Shown in pieces: positions 19,122 to 29,554 of a DNA stretch of 64,000 nucleotides. The stretch is from Arthrobacter sp. PAMC 25486. GTDB lineage: Bacteria > Actinomycetota > Actinomycetes > Actinomycetales > Micrococcaceae. The position numbers and the translations under genes are program-made. The notes beneath the pieces were generated by a model, which was not told the DNA's origin, made no database searches, and was given only the letters and a program-made list of their open reading frames with translations. Within the stretch, counting starts at the first letter, position 1. The number at the start of each line of letters is the position of its first letter. The DNA lies in the NCBI RefSeq assembly GCF_000785535.1, contig NZ_CP007595.1:4300439-4364438 (forward strand). Direction: 5' to 3'.

Positions 19122-19826
19122 ATGGCTGAACTAACCATCGAATTTTGCGGCGAGTGGTACGAACCGTCCCTGGACACAGTCTTTCGCATTGGCCGCGAAG
19201 GCGACATTGAAGTGGACGACAATCCGTACCTGCACCGGAAATTCCTGGAGGTCAGCAAGTACGACGGCATCTGGTGGCTGAGCAACGCCGGCACCATGCT
19301 CTCCGCCACGATTGCCGATGCGGCCGGCGGCATGCAGGCGTGGATGGCGCCCGGTGCCCGCATCCCGCTCGTGTTCAGCCAGACAAACGTGATCTTCACG
19401 GCCGGGCCCACCACCTACGAACTCTCCGTCCACCTGGCGGCACCCTCGTTCCAGTCCCTGAGCCGCGAGGAGGACTCCGCCGGGTCCACGACGATTGGCC
19501 CGGTGGTGTTCACACCCTCCCAAAAGGCCTTGATTGTCGCCCTGGCCGAGCCCATGCTGCGCCGCGGCGGGACGGGCTTCAGCTCCATCCCGTCCTCGGC
19601 CCAGGCCGCCAAGCGGCTGGGCTGGCCGCTGACACGTTTCAACCGCAAGCTGGACAATGTGTGCGACAAACTGGACCGGGTCGGCGTCGTCGGCCTGCGC
19701 GGCGGAGGCGGAAAACTGGCCACCAACCGCCGTGCCCGGCTCGTTGAACACGCCGTGACCTCCCACCTTGTCATCCCCGACGACCTGCCCCTGCTGGACG
19801 CCCAACGCGGAACGGAAAATGAATGA
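19122..19826 (+). CDS. FHA-like plus winged-helix-like protein
   Basis: 234 aa. The N-terminal 110 residues look like a divergent FHA fold (FRIGREGDIEVDD then HRKFLEV, WWLSNAG in place of the usual S-x-x-H and N-G). The C-terminal half (about 125-215, starting FTPSQKALIVALAEPML) resembles a winged helix with a recognition-like stretch AAKRLGWPLTRFNRKLDNVCDKL. No membrane segment is present. Its stop overlaps the start of the 1478-aa ATPase gene (ATGA), so the two are probably made together. It could be a phospho-dependent regulator or a structural adaptor for the ATPase; DNA binding is not shown. Confidence 0.7.
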   Translation: MAELTIEFCGEWYEPSLDTVFRIGREGDIEVDDNPYLHRKFLEVSKYDGIWWLSNAGTMLSATIADAAGGMQAWMAPGARIPLVFSQTNVIFTAGPTTYELSVHLAAPSFQSLSREEDSAGSTTIGPVVFTPSQKALIVALAEPMLRRGGTGFSSIPSSAQAAKRLGWPLTRFNRKLDNVCDKLDRVGVVGLRGGGGKLATNRRARLVEHAVTSHLVIPDDLPLLDAQRGTENE

Positions 19827-22800
19827 GGATCAGGCTGACGCTCCGGCGCGAACCGCAGGAAGACAAGGACCTGGCCGTCACGGTTGACGGCCTGGCCTCG
19901 GTGGGGGATATCGCCACCGAACTGTACTTGGCCGATCCGGCCCGCAAGGGTGCAACAGCCCCCGAAAATCTGTCCCTGCTGGTAGAGGAATCCCTGGTGG
20001 GCGGCCTGCGTGGACGCATCCTGCCTCCGGACGGCAACCTGCTGGAATCCGGGCTGCGCCCCGGGGCCACCGTGTCCCTGACCCAGGTCAGCGACAACTT
20101 TGCCGTGCCGGGGCAGGACCGCGGCCCGGCGGCCGCCACGCTGCGGATCATCGCGGGCCCTGACCAAGGCCGGGAGTTTTCACTGCCCTCCGGCACCAGC
20201 TACCTGGGCCGCGACTTTGACGTGGACGTGCGACTCAGCGATCCCATGACGTCCAAGCGCCACGCCCGCATCACGGTGGGCGAGAGCATTGAGATTGTCG
20301 ACACCGGCTCAGCCAACGGCCTGCTGATGGACGGCATTCAGGTTTCACGCGCCGTGTTGGGCCCCTTTGACGAGGTGACGTTGGGGGAGACCACCATCTC
20401 CGTTGTCAGCCTGGGCCACGCATCCCAGGCCGGACCCAGCAGCCCGCTGGTGGAATTCAACCGCTCCCCGCGCGTGGTGCCGCACTTCAAAATTGAGGAA
20501 CAAAGCGTTCCCGCCGGGCCGCAGCGGCCGCGCCACAACCGTTTCCCGCTGATCATGCTGATGGCGCCCATCCTGATGGGCGCCGTCATGTATGGGGTGA
20601 CCGAAAGTCTCTACAGTCTCATTTTCATCGCCATGATGCCGCTGATGCTCATCGGTGGCTGGGCTGACCAAAAAGCCACGGCCAAGCGCGAACTCAGGGA
20701 ATCCATCGAACAGTTCCGCGGAGCCGTGACGGAATTCCGGCGGCAGATGACGGCACGCCAGCAGGTGGAGCGGGCCGTGCGGCTGGCCGAAAGCCCTTCC
20801 ACCGCCGAAGCTGTTGAGGCGATCTACAAGCTGGGCCCGCTGCTGTGGACGCACCGGCCCGAACACGCCGCCTTCCTGACCCTGCGCCTGGGCGTGGGGC
20901 GCCAGCCGTCGCGCACGCCCGTAAAGATGCCGGACACAAACAACACGCTGCCCGACTACATGGCGGAGATCGCCGACCTCAAGACCGAATTCGCTGACAT
21001 TGACGCAGTCCCCGTTGTGGCGCACATCCGCAGCAGCGGTGCGCTCGGTGTGGCCGGGCCGCGCGGCGTGGTGGACGACGTGGCCCGTGCCCTGGTGCTG
21101 CAGGCGGTGGGCCTGCATTCCCCGTCCGAACTGGTGGTGGCGGGGATGACCTCCGCCGAATCAAAGGAACGCTGGGAGTGGCTGCAATGGCTGCCCCATG
21201 CCGGATCGGTGCATTCGCCGCTGGTGGGTGAGCATCTCGCCTCGGGCCATGGTGCGGCCAGCGGGCTGCTGGCCGCCCTTGAGGACCTGCTCGTGGCCCG
21301 CGGCATCACCATGACAGCCAGCGGCGCCACCCACCGGGGGGCCGTTGACCCGGCGAAGCTTGAGGTTCCGCCGCCCACCACCCCCGCCCTGCTCGTCATC
21401 ATCGAGGACGACGTCAAGGTTGACCGGGCACGGCTCACCCGCCTCGCCGAATACGGTGCCGACGTGGGTATACACATCCTCTGGGTGGCCAGCGCCATCG
21501 AGTCGCTGCCGGCCGCCTGCCGGGACTTTGTGCACGTGGCGGAAACCGCCACCACGGGCCAGGTCCGGCTGGGCCAGCTCAGCTACCCTGTCAGCTGTGA
21601 AAGTGTCAACGCCGAACTGGCCGGCCAACTCGCACGGATGCTGGCACCTGTGGTTGATGCCGGAAAACCGGTCGACGACGAATCCGACCTGCCCCGCAGC
21701 GTCTCCTACGTGGCACTTGCCGGGCACGATTTGGTGGAGACCACCGCCGGGATCGCCGACCGCTGGCTGGAGAACAACTCCGTGGCCTCCCGGGCCGTGA
21801 AGAACCGCAAGCACCAGGGCTCGTTGCGGGCACTTGTGGGGTCCAAGGGCGTGGAACCCATGTACCTCGACCTGAAGACTGAGGGGCCGCACGCACTCGT
21901 GGGCGGCACCACCGGCGCCGGAAAATCCGAGTTCCTGCAGTCCTGGGTGCTGGGCATGGCCGCCGCTTACAGTCCCGACAGGCTGTCCTTCCTTTTCGTC
22001 GACTACAAGGGCGGCGCCGCCTTTGCCGACTGTGTCCAGCTGCCGCACACCGTGGGACTTGTCACGGATTTATCCCCGCACCTGGTGCGCCGGGCCCTGA
22101 CGTCGCTGCGGGCCGAGCTGCACTACCGGGAGCACCTGCTCAACCGCAAGAAAGCCAAGGACCTGCTCGCCCTGGAGCGGGAAGCGGATCCAGAGGCCCC
22201 GCCGTCGTTGGTCATTGTGGTGGACGAATTCGCCGCCTTGGCCAAGGAGGTGCCCGAATTTGTGGACGGGGTGGTGGACATTGCTGCCCGCGGCCGCTCC
22301 CTGGGCCTGCACCTGATCCTGGCCACGCAGCGGCCCTCCGGCGTCATCAAGGACAGTCTGCGCGCCAACACGAACATGCGCATTGCGCTGCGCATGGCCG
22401 ACGTCGACGATTCCCAGGACATCCTGGGCGAGAATACGGCCGCGTACTTCAGCCCCTCCATCCCGGGGCGGGGTGCGGCCAAAACCGGGCCCGGGCGCAT
22501 CCAGGGCTTCCAGACCGGCTACGCCGGCGGTTGGACGAGCCGGACACCGGAACGGCCTCGCATCGACATTGTGGAGATGGACTTTGGTGCCGGTGCGCCG
22601 TGGGAGCAGGAACTCGAGGCCGCCCCGGAGGCCGAATCGGACGGCCCGAACGACATTGCCCGGGTAGTCTCCAACATCTCCCTGGCAGCCGTTGAACTGG
22701 GAGTGAAGCCGCCGCGCAAGCCGTGGCTGGGCGAGCTGCCCGAGATCTACGACTTCTCCAAGCTGCCCACGCCGCGCACCGACTCCCGACTGCTGCTGGG

Positions 22801-24259
22801 GGTCATGGACGACCCCGCCCACCAGGCCCAGCCCACCGTGTTCTATGAACCCGACAAGGACGGCAACATGGCCATCCTGGGTGCCAGCGGTTCCGGCAAA
22901 TCCGCCACGCTGCGCACCATTGCCATCGCCGCCGCCATCACCCCGCGTGGCGGCCCCGTCCAGGTGTACGGCATCGACGCGGCCTCCAACGGGCTGCAAA
23001 TGCTGGAGGTGCTCCCGCACGTTGGCGGCATCATCAACGCCGAGGATGGAGAACGGGTGGGGCGCCTGCTCCGCCACGTCCGCAAGGTCATCGACGAGCG
23101 AGCCGAGAGCTTTGCCCAGGTCAAGGCCGGCAGCATTGCCGAATACCGCCACCTGGCCAACAAGCCGAACGAACCGCGCATCATCATCATGGTGGACGGG
23201 CTTGGCGCCTTCCGGGAACTCTATGAGTTCCGTGTCGGCCAGAACCAGTTTGAGACGCTGCAGCAGATTGCCACGGACGGCCGTCCCATGGGCGTCCACA
23301 TTGTCGTTGCCGGTGACAGTCCGAGGTCGCTGCCGCCGTCGTTGGCGTCTTCCATCCAACGGCAGCTGGTGCTGCGCCTGGCCACCGCCGACGACTACGC
23401 CAACCTGGGCCTGCCGCGTGACGTGCTCACCGCGGCCTCCCCTCCCGGCCGCGGCATGATCGACGGCGGTGAGATCCAGACCGCCATTTTTGGTGGCACC
23501 GCCAACCTTGCGCTGCAGGCGCGCCAAGTAGCCAGCCTGGCCGAAACCATGCGCCGCCAGGGCGTCAAGACCGCCCCGCGGATCGAGTCGCTGCCGGAAA
23601 TGCTTGACCTGGACGTGCTTCCCGCAGCCGCGCCGGGACAGGTCATGATCGGCGTGGACGACTTCAACTTGGAACCCACCGGGCTCGCGGCGAGTGGCGC
23701 GCTCATGCTCACCGGGCCGCCGGGTTCCGGACGCACCACAGCCCTGGTCACACTCGCCGAGGCACTGAAACGTTCGACGCCGGGCACCCGCCGCGTGTAC
23801 TTCGGCTCGCGCCGCTCCGCCATCGCCAAGCTGCCCGTGTGGGATGAGGCATTGGTCACGGCCTCCGATGTGGGCCCGGAATTGCGGCGCTACATCGACC
23901 TGGTGGAGGCAGAGGGTGAACCGGTGGCGTTCTTTATTGAAGGCGTCACCGAGTTCAGCGACTCCGCAGCGGAAATGGACCTGGTCGCCTTGATCAAGGC
24001 CGCAGCCAAGGCCAATTGCTTTGTGGTGGGCGAGGCCGAAACCTCCACCTGGTCCGCGGCCTGGAACCTTGCCGGCCTGTTCAAGGCCGGCCGTCGCGGC
24101 CTCTTGATGAACCCCGGCGACCTGGAGGGCGACACGCTCATGAACACCCCGCTGGGGCGGCTGCGCAACAATAAGTTCATCCCCGGTCGAGGCTATGTGG
24201 TGGGGCGAGGAAAGGCGTTCAAACTGCAGGTGGCAAGCACCATGGACCACGAACGGTAA
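19823..24259 (+). CDS. EssC/EccC-type FtsK-SpoIIIE ATPase of a type VII-like secretion system
   Basis: 1478 aa. The order is: a ubiquitin-like domain (about residues 1-95, with RILPPDGNLLESGLRPG), an FHA domain (about 105-200, YLGRDFDVDV, MTSKRHARI, SANGLLMDG), two membrane helices (about 238-285), then three FtsK-type ATPase modules. Module 1 has an intact Walker A (GGTTGAGKS, about 692) and Walker B with catalytic Glu (VVDEFAAL, about 797). Module 2 has GASGSGKS (about 1019) but IIMVDGLG without the Glu. Module 3 has GPPGSGRT with Arg in place of Lys. This is the architecture of the secretion motor that exports WXG100 proteins, here closer to Firmicutes EssC (N-terminal FHA) than to mycobacterial EccC. 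A WXG100 gene follows 184 bp downstream. Confidence 0.92.
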   Translation: MRIRLTLRREPQEDKDLAVTVDGLASVGDIATELYLADPARKGATAPENLSLLVEESLVGGLRGRILPPDGNLLESGLRPGATVSLTQVSDNFAVPGQDRGPAAATLRIIAGPDQGREFSLPSGTSYLGRDFDVDVRLSDPMTSKRHARITVGESIEIVDTGSANGLLMDGIQVSRAVLGPFDEVTLGETTISVVSLGHASQAGPSSPLVEFNRSPRVVPHFKIEEQSVPAGPQRPRHNRFPLIMLMAPILMGAVMYGVTESLYSLIFIAMMPLMLIGGWADQKATAKRELRESIEQFRGAVTEFRRQMTARQQVERAVRLAESPSTAEAVEAIYKLGPLLWTHRPEHAAFLTLRLGVGRQPSRTPVKMPDTNNTLPDYMAEIADLKTEFADIDAVPVVAHIRSSGALGVAGPRGVVDDVARALVLQAVGLHSPSELVVAGMTSAESKERWEWLQWLPHAGSVHSPLVGEHLASGHGAASGLLAALEDLLVARGITMTASGATHRGAVDPAKLEVPPPTTPALLVIIEDDVKVDRARLTRLAEYGADVGIHILWVASAIESLPAACRDFVHVAETATTGQVRLGQLSYPVSCESVNAELAGQLARMLAPVVDAGKPVDDESDLPRSVSYVALAGHDLVETTAGIADRWLENNSVASRAVKNRKHQGSLRALVGSKGVEPMYLDLKTEGPHALVGGTTGAGKSEFLQSWVLGMAAAYSPDRLSFLFVDYKGGAAFADCVQLPHTVGLVTDLSPHLVRRALTSLRAELHYREHLLNRKKAKDLLALEREADPEAPPSLVIVVDEFAALAKEVPEFVDGVVDIAARGRSLGLHLILATQRPSGVIKDSLRANTNMRIALRMADVDDSQDILGENTAAYFSPSIPGRGAAKTGPGRIQGFQTGYAGGWTSRTPERPRIDIVEMDFGAGAPWEQELEAAPEAESDGPNDIARVVSNISLAAVELGVKPPRKPWLGELPEIYDFSKLPTPRTDSRLLLGVMDDPAHQAQPTVFYEPDKDGNMAILGASGSGKSATLRTIAIAAAITPRGGPVQVYGIDAASNGLQMLEVLPHVGGIINAEDGERVGRLLRHVRKVIDERAESFAQVKAGSIAEYRHLANKPNEPRIIIMVDGLGAFRELYEFRVGQNQFETLQQIATDGRPMGVHIVVAGDSPRSLPPSLASSIQRQLVLRLATADDYANLGLPRDVLTAASPPGRGMIDGGEIQTAIFGGTANLALQARQVASLAETMRRQGVKTAPRIESLPEMLDLDVLPAAAPGQVMIGVDDFNLEPTGLAASGALMLTGPPGSGRTTALVTLAEALKRSTPGTRRVYFGSRRSAIAKLPVWDEALVTASDVGPELRRYIDLVEAEGEPVAFFIEGVTEFSDSAAEMDLVALIKAAAKANCFVVGEAETSTWSAAWNLAGLFKAGRRGLLMNPGDLEGDTLMNTPLGRLRNNKFIPGRGYVVGRGKAFKLQVASTMDHER

Positions 24260-24443
24260 GTAGTGCCTGGGGGAGCGGGTTGGGTGGGCCCACGACTGCG
24301 AGGGTCCCGCAGCGAGCTTGCGAGTAGGGGAGGGTGGGTAGTCCTCCCCATCGACGGCACGGCCCAGGTCTTGTTAGATTATTTTCAGTCGCTCGGTGGA
24401 AAACACCAACGGGCAGTCAACTAAAACATTAGGGATGATCACC
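24260..24443 (+). promoter_or_regulatory. leader of the WXG100 gene
   Basis: This 184-bp gap separates the ATPase from its likely substrate gene, whereas most upstream genes overlap. It holds a 7-bp hairpin (24327-24333 with 24343-24349) and an AT-rich patch at 24371-24386 that could be promoter sequence, though no clean -35/-10 pair is seen. A separate promoter would let the small substrate be made in excess. Confidence 0.35.
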
Positions 24444-24716
24444 ATGGCAGCAAACATGATTGGTAACAACACCGAGGACATGCAGGACCTCATGAACAAG
24501 CTGACCACTGCAATCGACCAGATTCAGTCGGCCATGGGAACCGTGGACGGCAAGGTCCAGTCCGTCCTCTGGAACGGCCCTGACGCCGACCGCTTCCGGG
24601 GCACCGAATGGCCCAACTCGAAGACACAGCTCAACAAGGTCATCAGCGACCTGAACACCGTCCGGTCAACTGTTCAGCGCCAGAAGGACGAGCAGGTCAC
24701 GGCCTCCAACTCCTAA
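24444..24716 (+). CDS. WXG100-family protein (ESAT-6/EsxA-like)
   Basis: 90 aa. It has the family size, two predicted helices and a central W-N-G turn (LWNGPDADRF, about residues 44-53), the hallmark of WXG100 proteins secreted by type VII systems. It has no signal peptide, as expected. The ATG at 24444 lies nine bases after AGGG; an in-frame ATG nine bases earlier has its binding site too close. Only one WXG100 gene is present, so it may form a homodimer. It is the probable substrate or channel partner of the EssC-like ATPase encoded just upstream. A strong terminator follows it. Confidence 0.93.
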   Translation: MAANMIGNNTEDMQDLMNKLTTAIDQIQSAMGTVDGKVQSVLWNGPDADRFRGTEWPNSKTQLNKVISDLNTVRSTVQRQKDEQVTASNS

Positions 24717-27233
<2,517 letters not shown>

Positions 27234-27252
27234 CACCAAGCAAAGGAACCCC

Positions 27253-28095
27253 ATGACACCGATCGCCGTGAGCGTTGACGAACTCCTTGAAGTTGCCCTG
27301 AGGGCTGCTGCCGCCGGGGCCGCCGTGCTTGCCGTGCGGGATCCGGCCGGTTTCGGAGCCACGGAGAAGTCGTCCGACGCCGACTGGGTCACCGCCTTCG
27401 ACGTGGCCGCGGAGAACGCCGTCCGGGCCGTCATCCAGGATGCCCGCCCCCACGATGTCATCACGGGGGAGGAGCTGGCGCCCGCGCTCCCGGCCGAACC
27501 TTCCGGGTACCGCTGGAGCATCGACCCGCTCGACGGCACCATGAACTTCATCCGCAACATCGCCTACTATGGCACCTCGGTTGCCGTCATGGGGCCCGAC
27601 GGCGAATGGCTGGCCGGGGTGGTCAACGCGCCCGCCCTGCGGCGCGTGTATTTTGCCTCCCTCGGCGGTGGAGCCTGGCTGGATGAGACCCGGGCCGACG
27701 GTGCCCAGGGTGTGCGGCAGTTGCGGGGCCCTGTTGAGCCCCGTGGCGGCACGCTGCTCTCCACAGCGCTGACGTACGACGGCGATGTGCGGCGCCGCCT
27801 GGTGTCCGAACTGGACGGGCGGATGGACCACTTTGGCGATTTCCGCCGTTTGGGCTCTGCTGCGCTGGAACTGTGCGGCGTGGCCGACGGATCCGTGGAT
27901 GCCTACCTGGAGTACGGCCTGTTTGAGCACGACTTTGCCGCCGGCGGGCTGATCGCCGAGGAAGCCGGGGCGTGGGTGCACCGCCCTGTTTTGAGCCCGG
28001 CCGTCAACGGCCTGCCCACCCGCGAAGAAGTCCTTGCGGTGTGGACCGGCGCGTGCGTGCCGGGGCTGGAAGGCGGCTTCGCGCCGAAGGCGTAG
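27253..28095 (+). CDS. inositol monophosphatase family phosphatase
   Basis: 280 aa. The metal-binding motif DPLDGTMNF (about residue 95) and the upstream GEEL match Mg2+-dependent inositol monophosphatase-like enzymes, which hydrolyse inositol, histidinol or other sugar monophosphates. A second motif is harder to place: the region that normally reads W-D-x-A-A-G is replaced by LFEHDFAAGGLIAEEAG, which keeps the D-x-A-A-G core. AAAGGA precedes the ATG at 27253. It begins 19 bp after ligA and is probably co-transcribed with it. The exact substrate cannot be told from sequence. Confidence 0.88.
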   Translation: MTPIAVSVDELLEVALRAAAAGAAVLAVRDPAGFGATEKSSDADWVTAFDVAAENAVRAVIQDARPHDVITGEELAPALPAEPSGYRWSIDPLDGTMNFIRNIAYYGTSVAVMGPDGEWLAGVVNAPALRRVYFASLGGGAWLDETRADGAQGVRQLRGPVEPRGGTLLSTALTYDGDVRRRLVSELDGRMDHFGDFRRLGSAALELCGVADGSVDAYLEYGLFEHDFAAGGLIAEEAGAWVHRPVLSPAVNGLPTREEVLAVWTGACVPGLEGGFAPKA

Positions 28096-28136
28096 CGTCC
28101 GGCCCCGCTGGTCAGTCCCCGGGTAAGCTGAGCCAC

Positions 28137-28625
28137 ATGGATACCGAAGGTGTTGTTCTCTCCCGCGTGGTATTGGATGCCGCGCGGTCCCTCGCGTTTT
28201 ACCGCGACGGGCTCGGCATGTCCGACGCCTCGCTCACGGACGGGATCGTGCACATCCAGCTTCCCGGCCTGACCTTGTTCCTGGCCGAGGCTGACACCTT
28301 TGCCCGCAACACCGGGCAGCACCATGTGGTGTCCGGCCATGGTCCTGGACCCGGACCTGTTCACAGCCCCGGGCGCGGCCGCAGCGACGGCGTCATCAGC
28401 GCCGCCATCAAGACCACGGCCCGGGTTGACCAGTTGGTGGCGTCGGCCCGTGCCGCGGGCAGTGCTGACACCGGAACCCGGACGATTGAACATTCCAGCG
28501 GACACCGGCAGTACATCGGCTCTGTGACCGACCCTGACGGCTACCTCTGGCAGCTGGTGTGCAACGTCGGCGGAACGCCCCGCATCAAGGGCTCAGAGCC
28601 GCCGGCAGGAGCCATCGGGTTCTGA
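28137..28625 (+). CDS. VOC (glyoxalase/bleomycin-resistance) superfamily protein
   Basis: 162 aa. The opening pattern VLDAARSLAFYRDGLGM and the closing TDPDGYLWQLV are the paired beta-alpha-beta signatures of the vicinal oxygen chelate fold. The central region is Gly/Pro/His-rich and shorter than usual. Members include lyases, dioxygenases and antibiotic-binding proteins, so no specific reaction is claimed. The start at 28137 is the only reasonable ATG. It follows the phosphatase by 41 bp. Confidence 0.8.
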   Translation: MDTEGVVLSRVVLDAARSLAFYRDGLGMSDASLTDGIVHIQLPGLTLFLAEADTFARNTGQHHVVSGHGPGPGPVHSPGRGRSDGVISAAIKTTARVDQLVASARAAGSADTGTRTIEHSSGHRQYIGSVTDPDGYLWQLVCNVGGTPRIKGSEPPAGAIGF

Positions 28626-28889
28626 CGGATGGGGACGTCAGAAGAAATCTGACCGTCAGTCCGCCGCCGGGGGTAGATAAGACGATCCGCCCCCGGTCTA
28701 CCAAGGGCGGATCGTCTTATCTACCCCCGGGCAAGGAACAACGGAGGCAAAAGGGAACAACTACCCCGTGCAAGTCGACGGCACCACGTGGGCGGCACGC
28801 CCCCATTGAGGACATGGAACCGCCGGCAGGACATTTGTCCCGGTAAAGGCCATACCCACGGTCCTGCCGCCGGGAAGCCCGGATTCCTA
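28626..28889. other. gene-free stretch rich in inverted repeats
   Basis: I see no gene here. Besides the long inverted repeat annotated separately, a 7-bp pair (28622-28628 with 28653-28659) overlaps the upstream stop codon, and a pair of about 9 bp flanks 28820-28868. The region probably holds a terminator for the VOC gene and the promoter of the membrane protein/two-component operon. Confidence 0.4.
28669..28728. repeat. perfect 24-bp inverted repeat
   Basis: Positions 28669-28692 and 28705-28728 are exact reverse complements around a 12-base spacer. There is no T-tract on either side. It could act as a terminator, an RNA-stability stem or a protein-binding palindrome; its length and perfection are unusual for a simple terminator. 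Confidence 0.9.
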
Positions 28890-28926
28890 GGCTCAAAGGA
28901 GATGGAAACACTATCGCCCTTGAGCC
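28890..28926. promoter_or_regulatory. candidate operator upstream of the two-component operon
   Basis: A near-perfect 10-bp inverted repeat (28890-28899 with 28917-28926) ends 14 bases before the first gene of the operon and overlaps its translation-initiation region. It may be a site for the encoded response regulator or a stem that masks the ribosome binding site. Confidence 0.35.
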
Positions 28927-28939
28927 AAAGGAAACGGCC

Positions 28940-29554
28940 ATGTCAAAGCCAAATGCAAGTTCCTCAACTGCCCGGACCGACACCTCATGCCCTGCCCGGA
29001 CCGACACCTCATGCCCTGCCCGGACCGACACCTCGGGCCCTCCCCGGACCGACACGTCAGGCTCCTCCCGGACCGGCCAGGCCTCCCGTCCCATAAAAGC
29101 CAAACTCCCCACCGCGGCAGGGCAGCATGCCAAGCCGGCCAGGCGCCGAAGCCTCACGGTGGCAGCGGCGGTGCTGGCCGCCGTCGTGCTTTGGCTTGTT
29201 GCCGTTCCGGGCCTCGGCCTCGACTTGGTGGTGGGCGCGGGAGCCCAGGCACAACAGGTGACACTGGTGTCGGTCATTGCCGCGCCACTGCTGGCGGGAG
29301 CCGTGGCATGGGGCCTGCTGGCGGTGCTGGAACGGCGCACCGTGAAGGCCGTGAAGATTTGGCGGATCACCGGCTGGACCTTCCTTGCGGTGTCCCTGCT
29401 CGGACCACTGGGAATGGGTGCCGCGGCCGGAACACTCACGGTTTTGCTGCTGATGCACGGGTCCGTGGGAACCATCCTCATGCTCGGCCTGCCCTTACGG
29501 CGCACGGGTGCTCCAGCGTATTCTGGGGGAAACTCCGATGAGGACCCGTCATGA
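28940..29554 (+). CDS. DUF6069-like four-helix membrane protein
   Basis: 204 aa. The first 60 residues are low complexity, with four copies of an eight-residue unit built on RTDTS. Four membrane helices follow (about residues 73-190). The helical part resembles the actinobacterial DUF6069 family, of unknown function. AAAGGA precedes the ATG at 28940. Its stop overlaps the histidine kinase start (ATGA), so it forms an operon with the two-component system and could be a target or an accessory sensor of it. It has no catalytic motif that I recognise. Confidence 0.7.
   Translation: MSKPNASSSTARTDTSCPARTDTSCPARTDTSGPPRTDTSGSSRTGQASRPIKAKLPTAAGQHAKPARRRSLTVAAAVLAAVVLWLVAVPGLGLDLVVGAGAQAQQVTLVSVIAAPLLAGAVAWGLLAVLERRTVKAVKIWRITGWTFLAVSLLGPLGMGAAAGTLTVLLLMHGSVGTILMLGLPLRRTGAPAYSGGNSDEDPS
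28970..29065 (+). repeat. 24-bp tandem repeat at the start of the DUF6069-like gene
   Basis: Four consecutive 24-bp units; the first two are identical and the next two increasingly diverged, with a fifth partial copy after 29065. Each encodes RTDTS plus three variable residues. The unit keeps the frame, so copy-number change would lengthen or shorten the cytoplasmic N-terminus. Confidence 0.9.

Noticed and set aside
22070..24250. 726-aa open frame on the - strand opposite the EssC-like ATPase gene
   Set aside because: It is a high-GC shadow: the + strand frame has clear Walker motifs and coupled starts, while this translation is Gly/His/Arg-rich with no domain.
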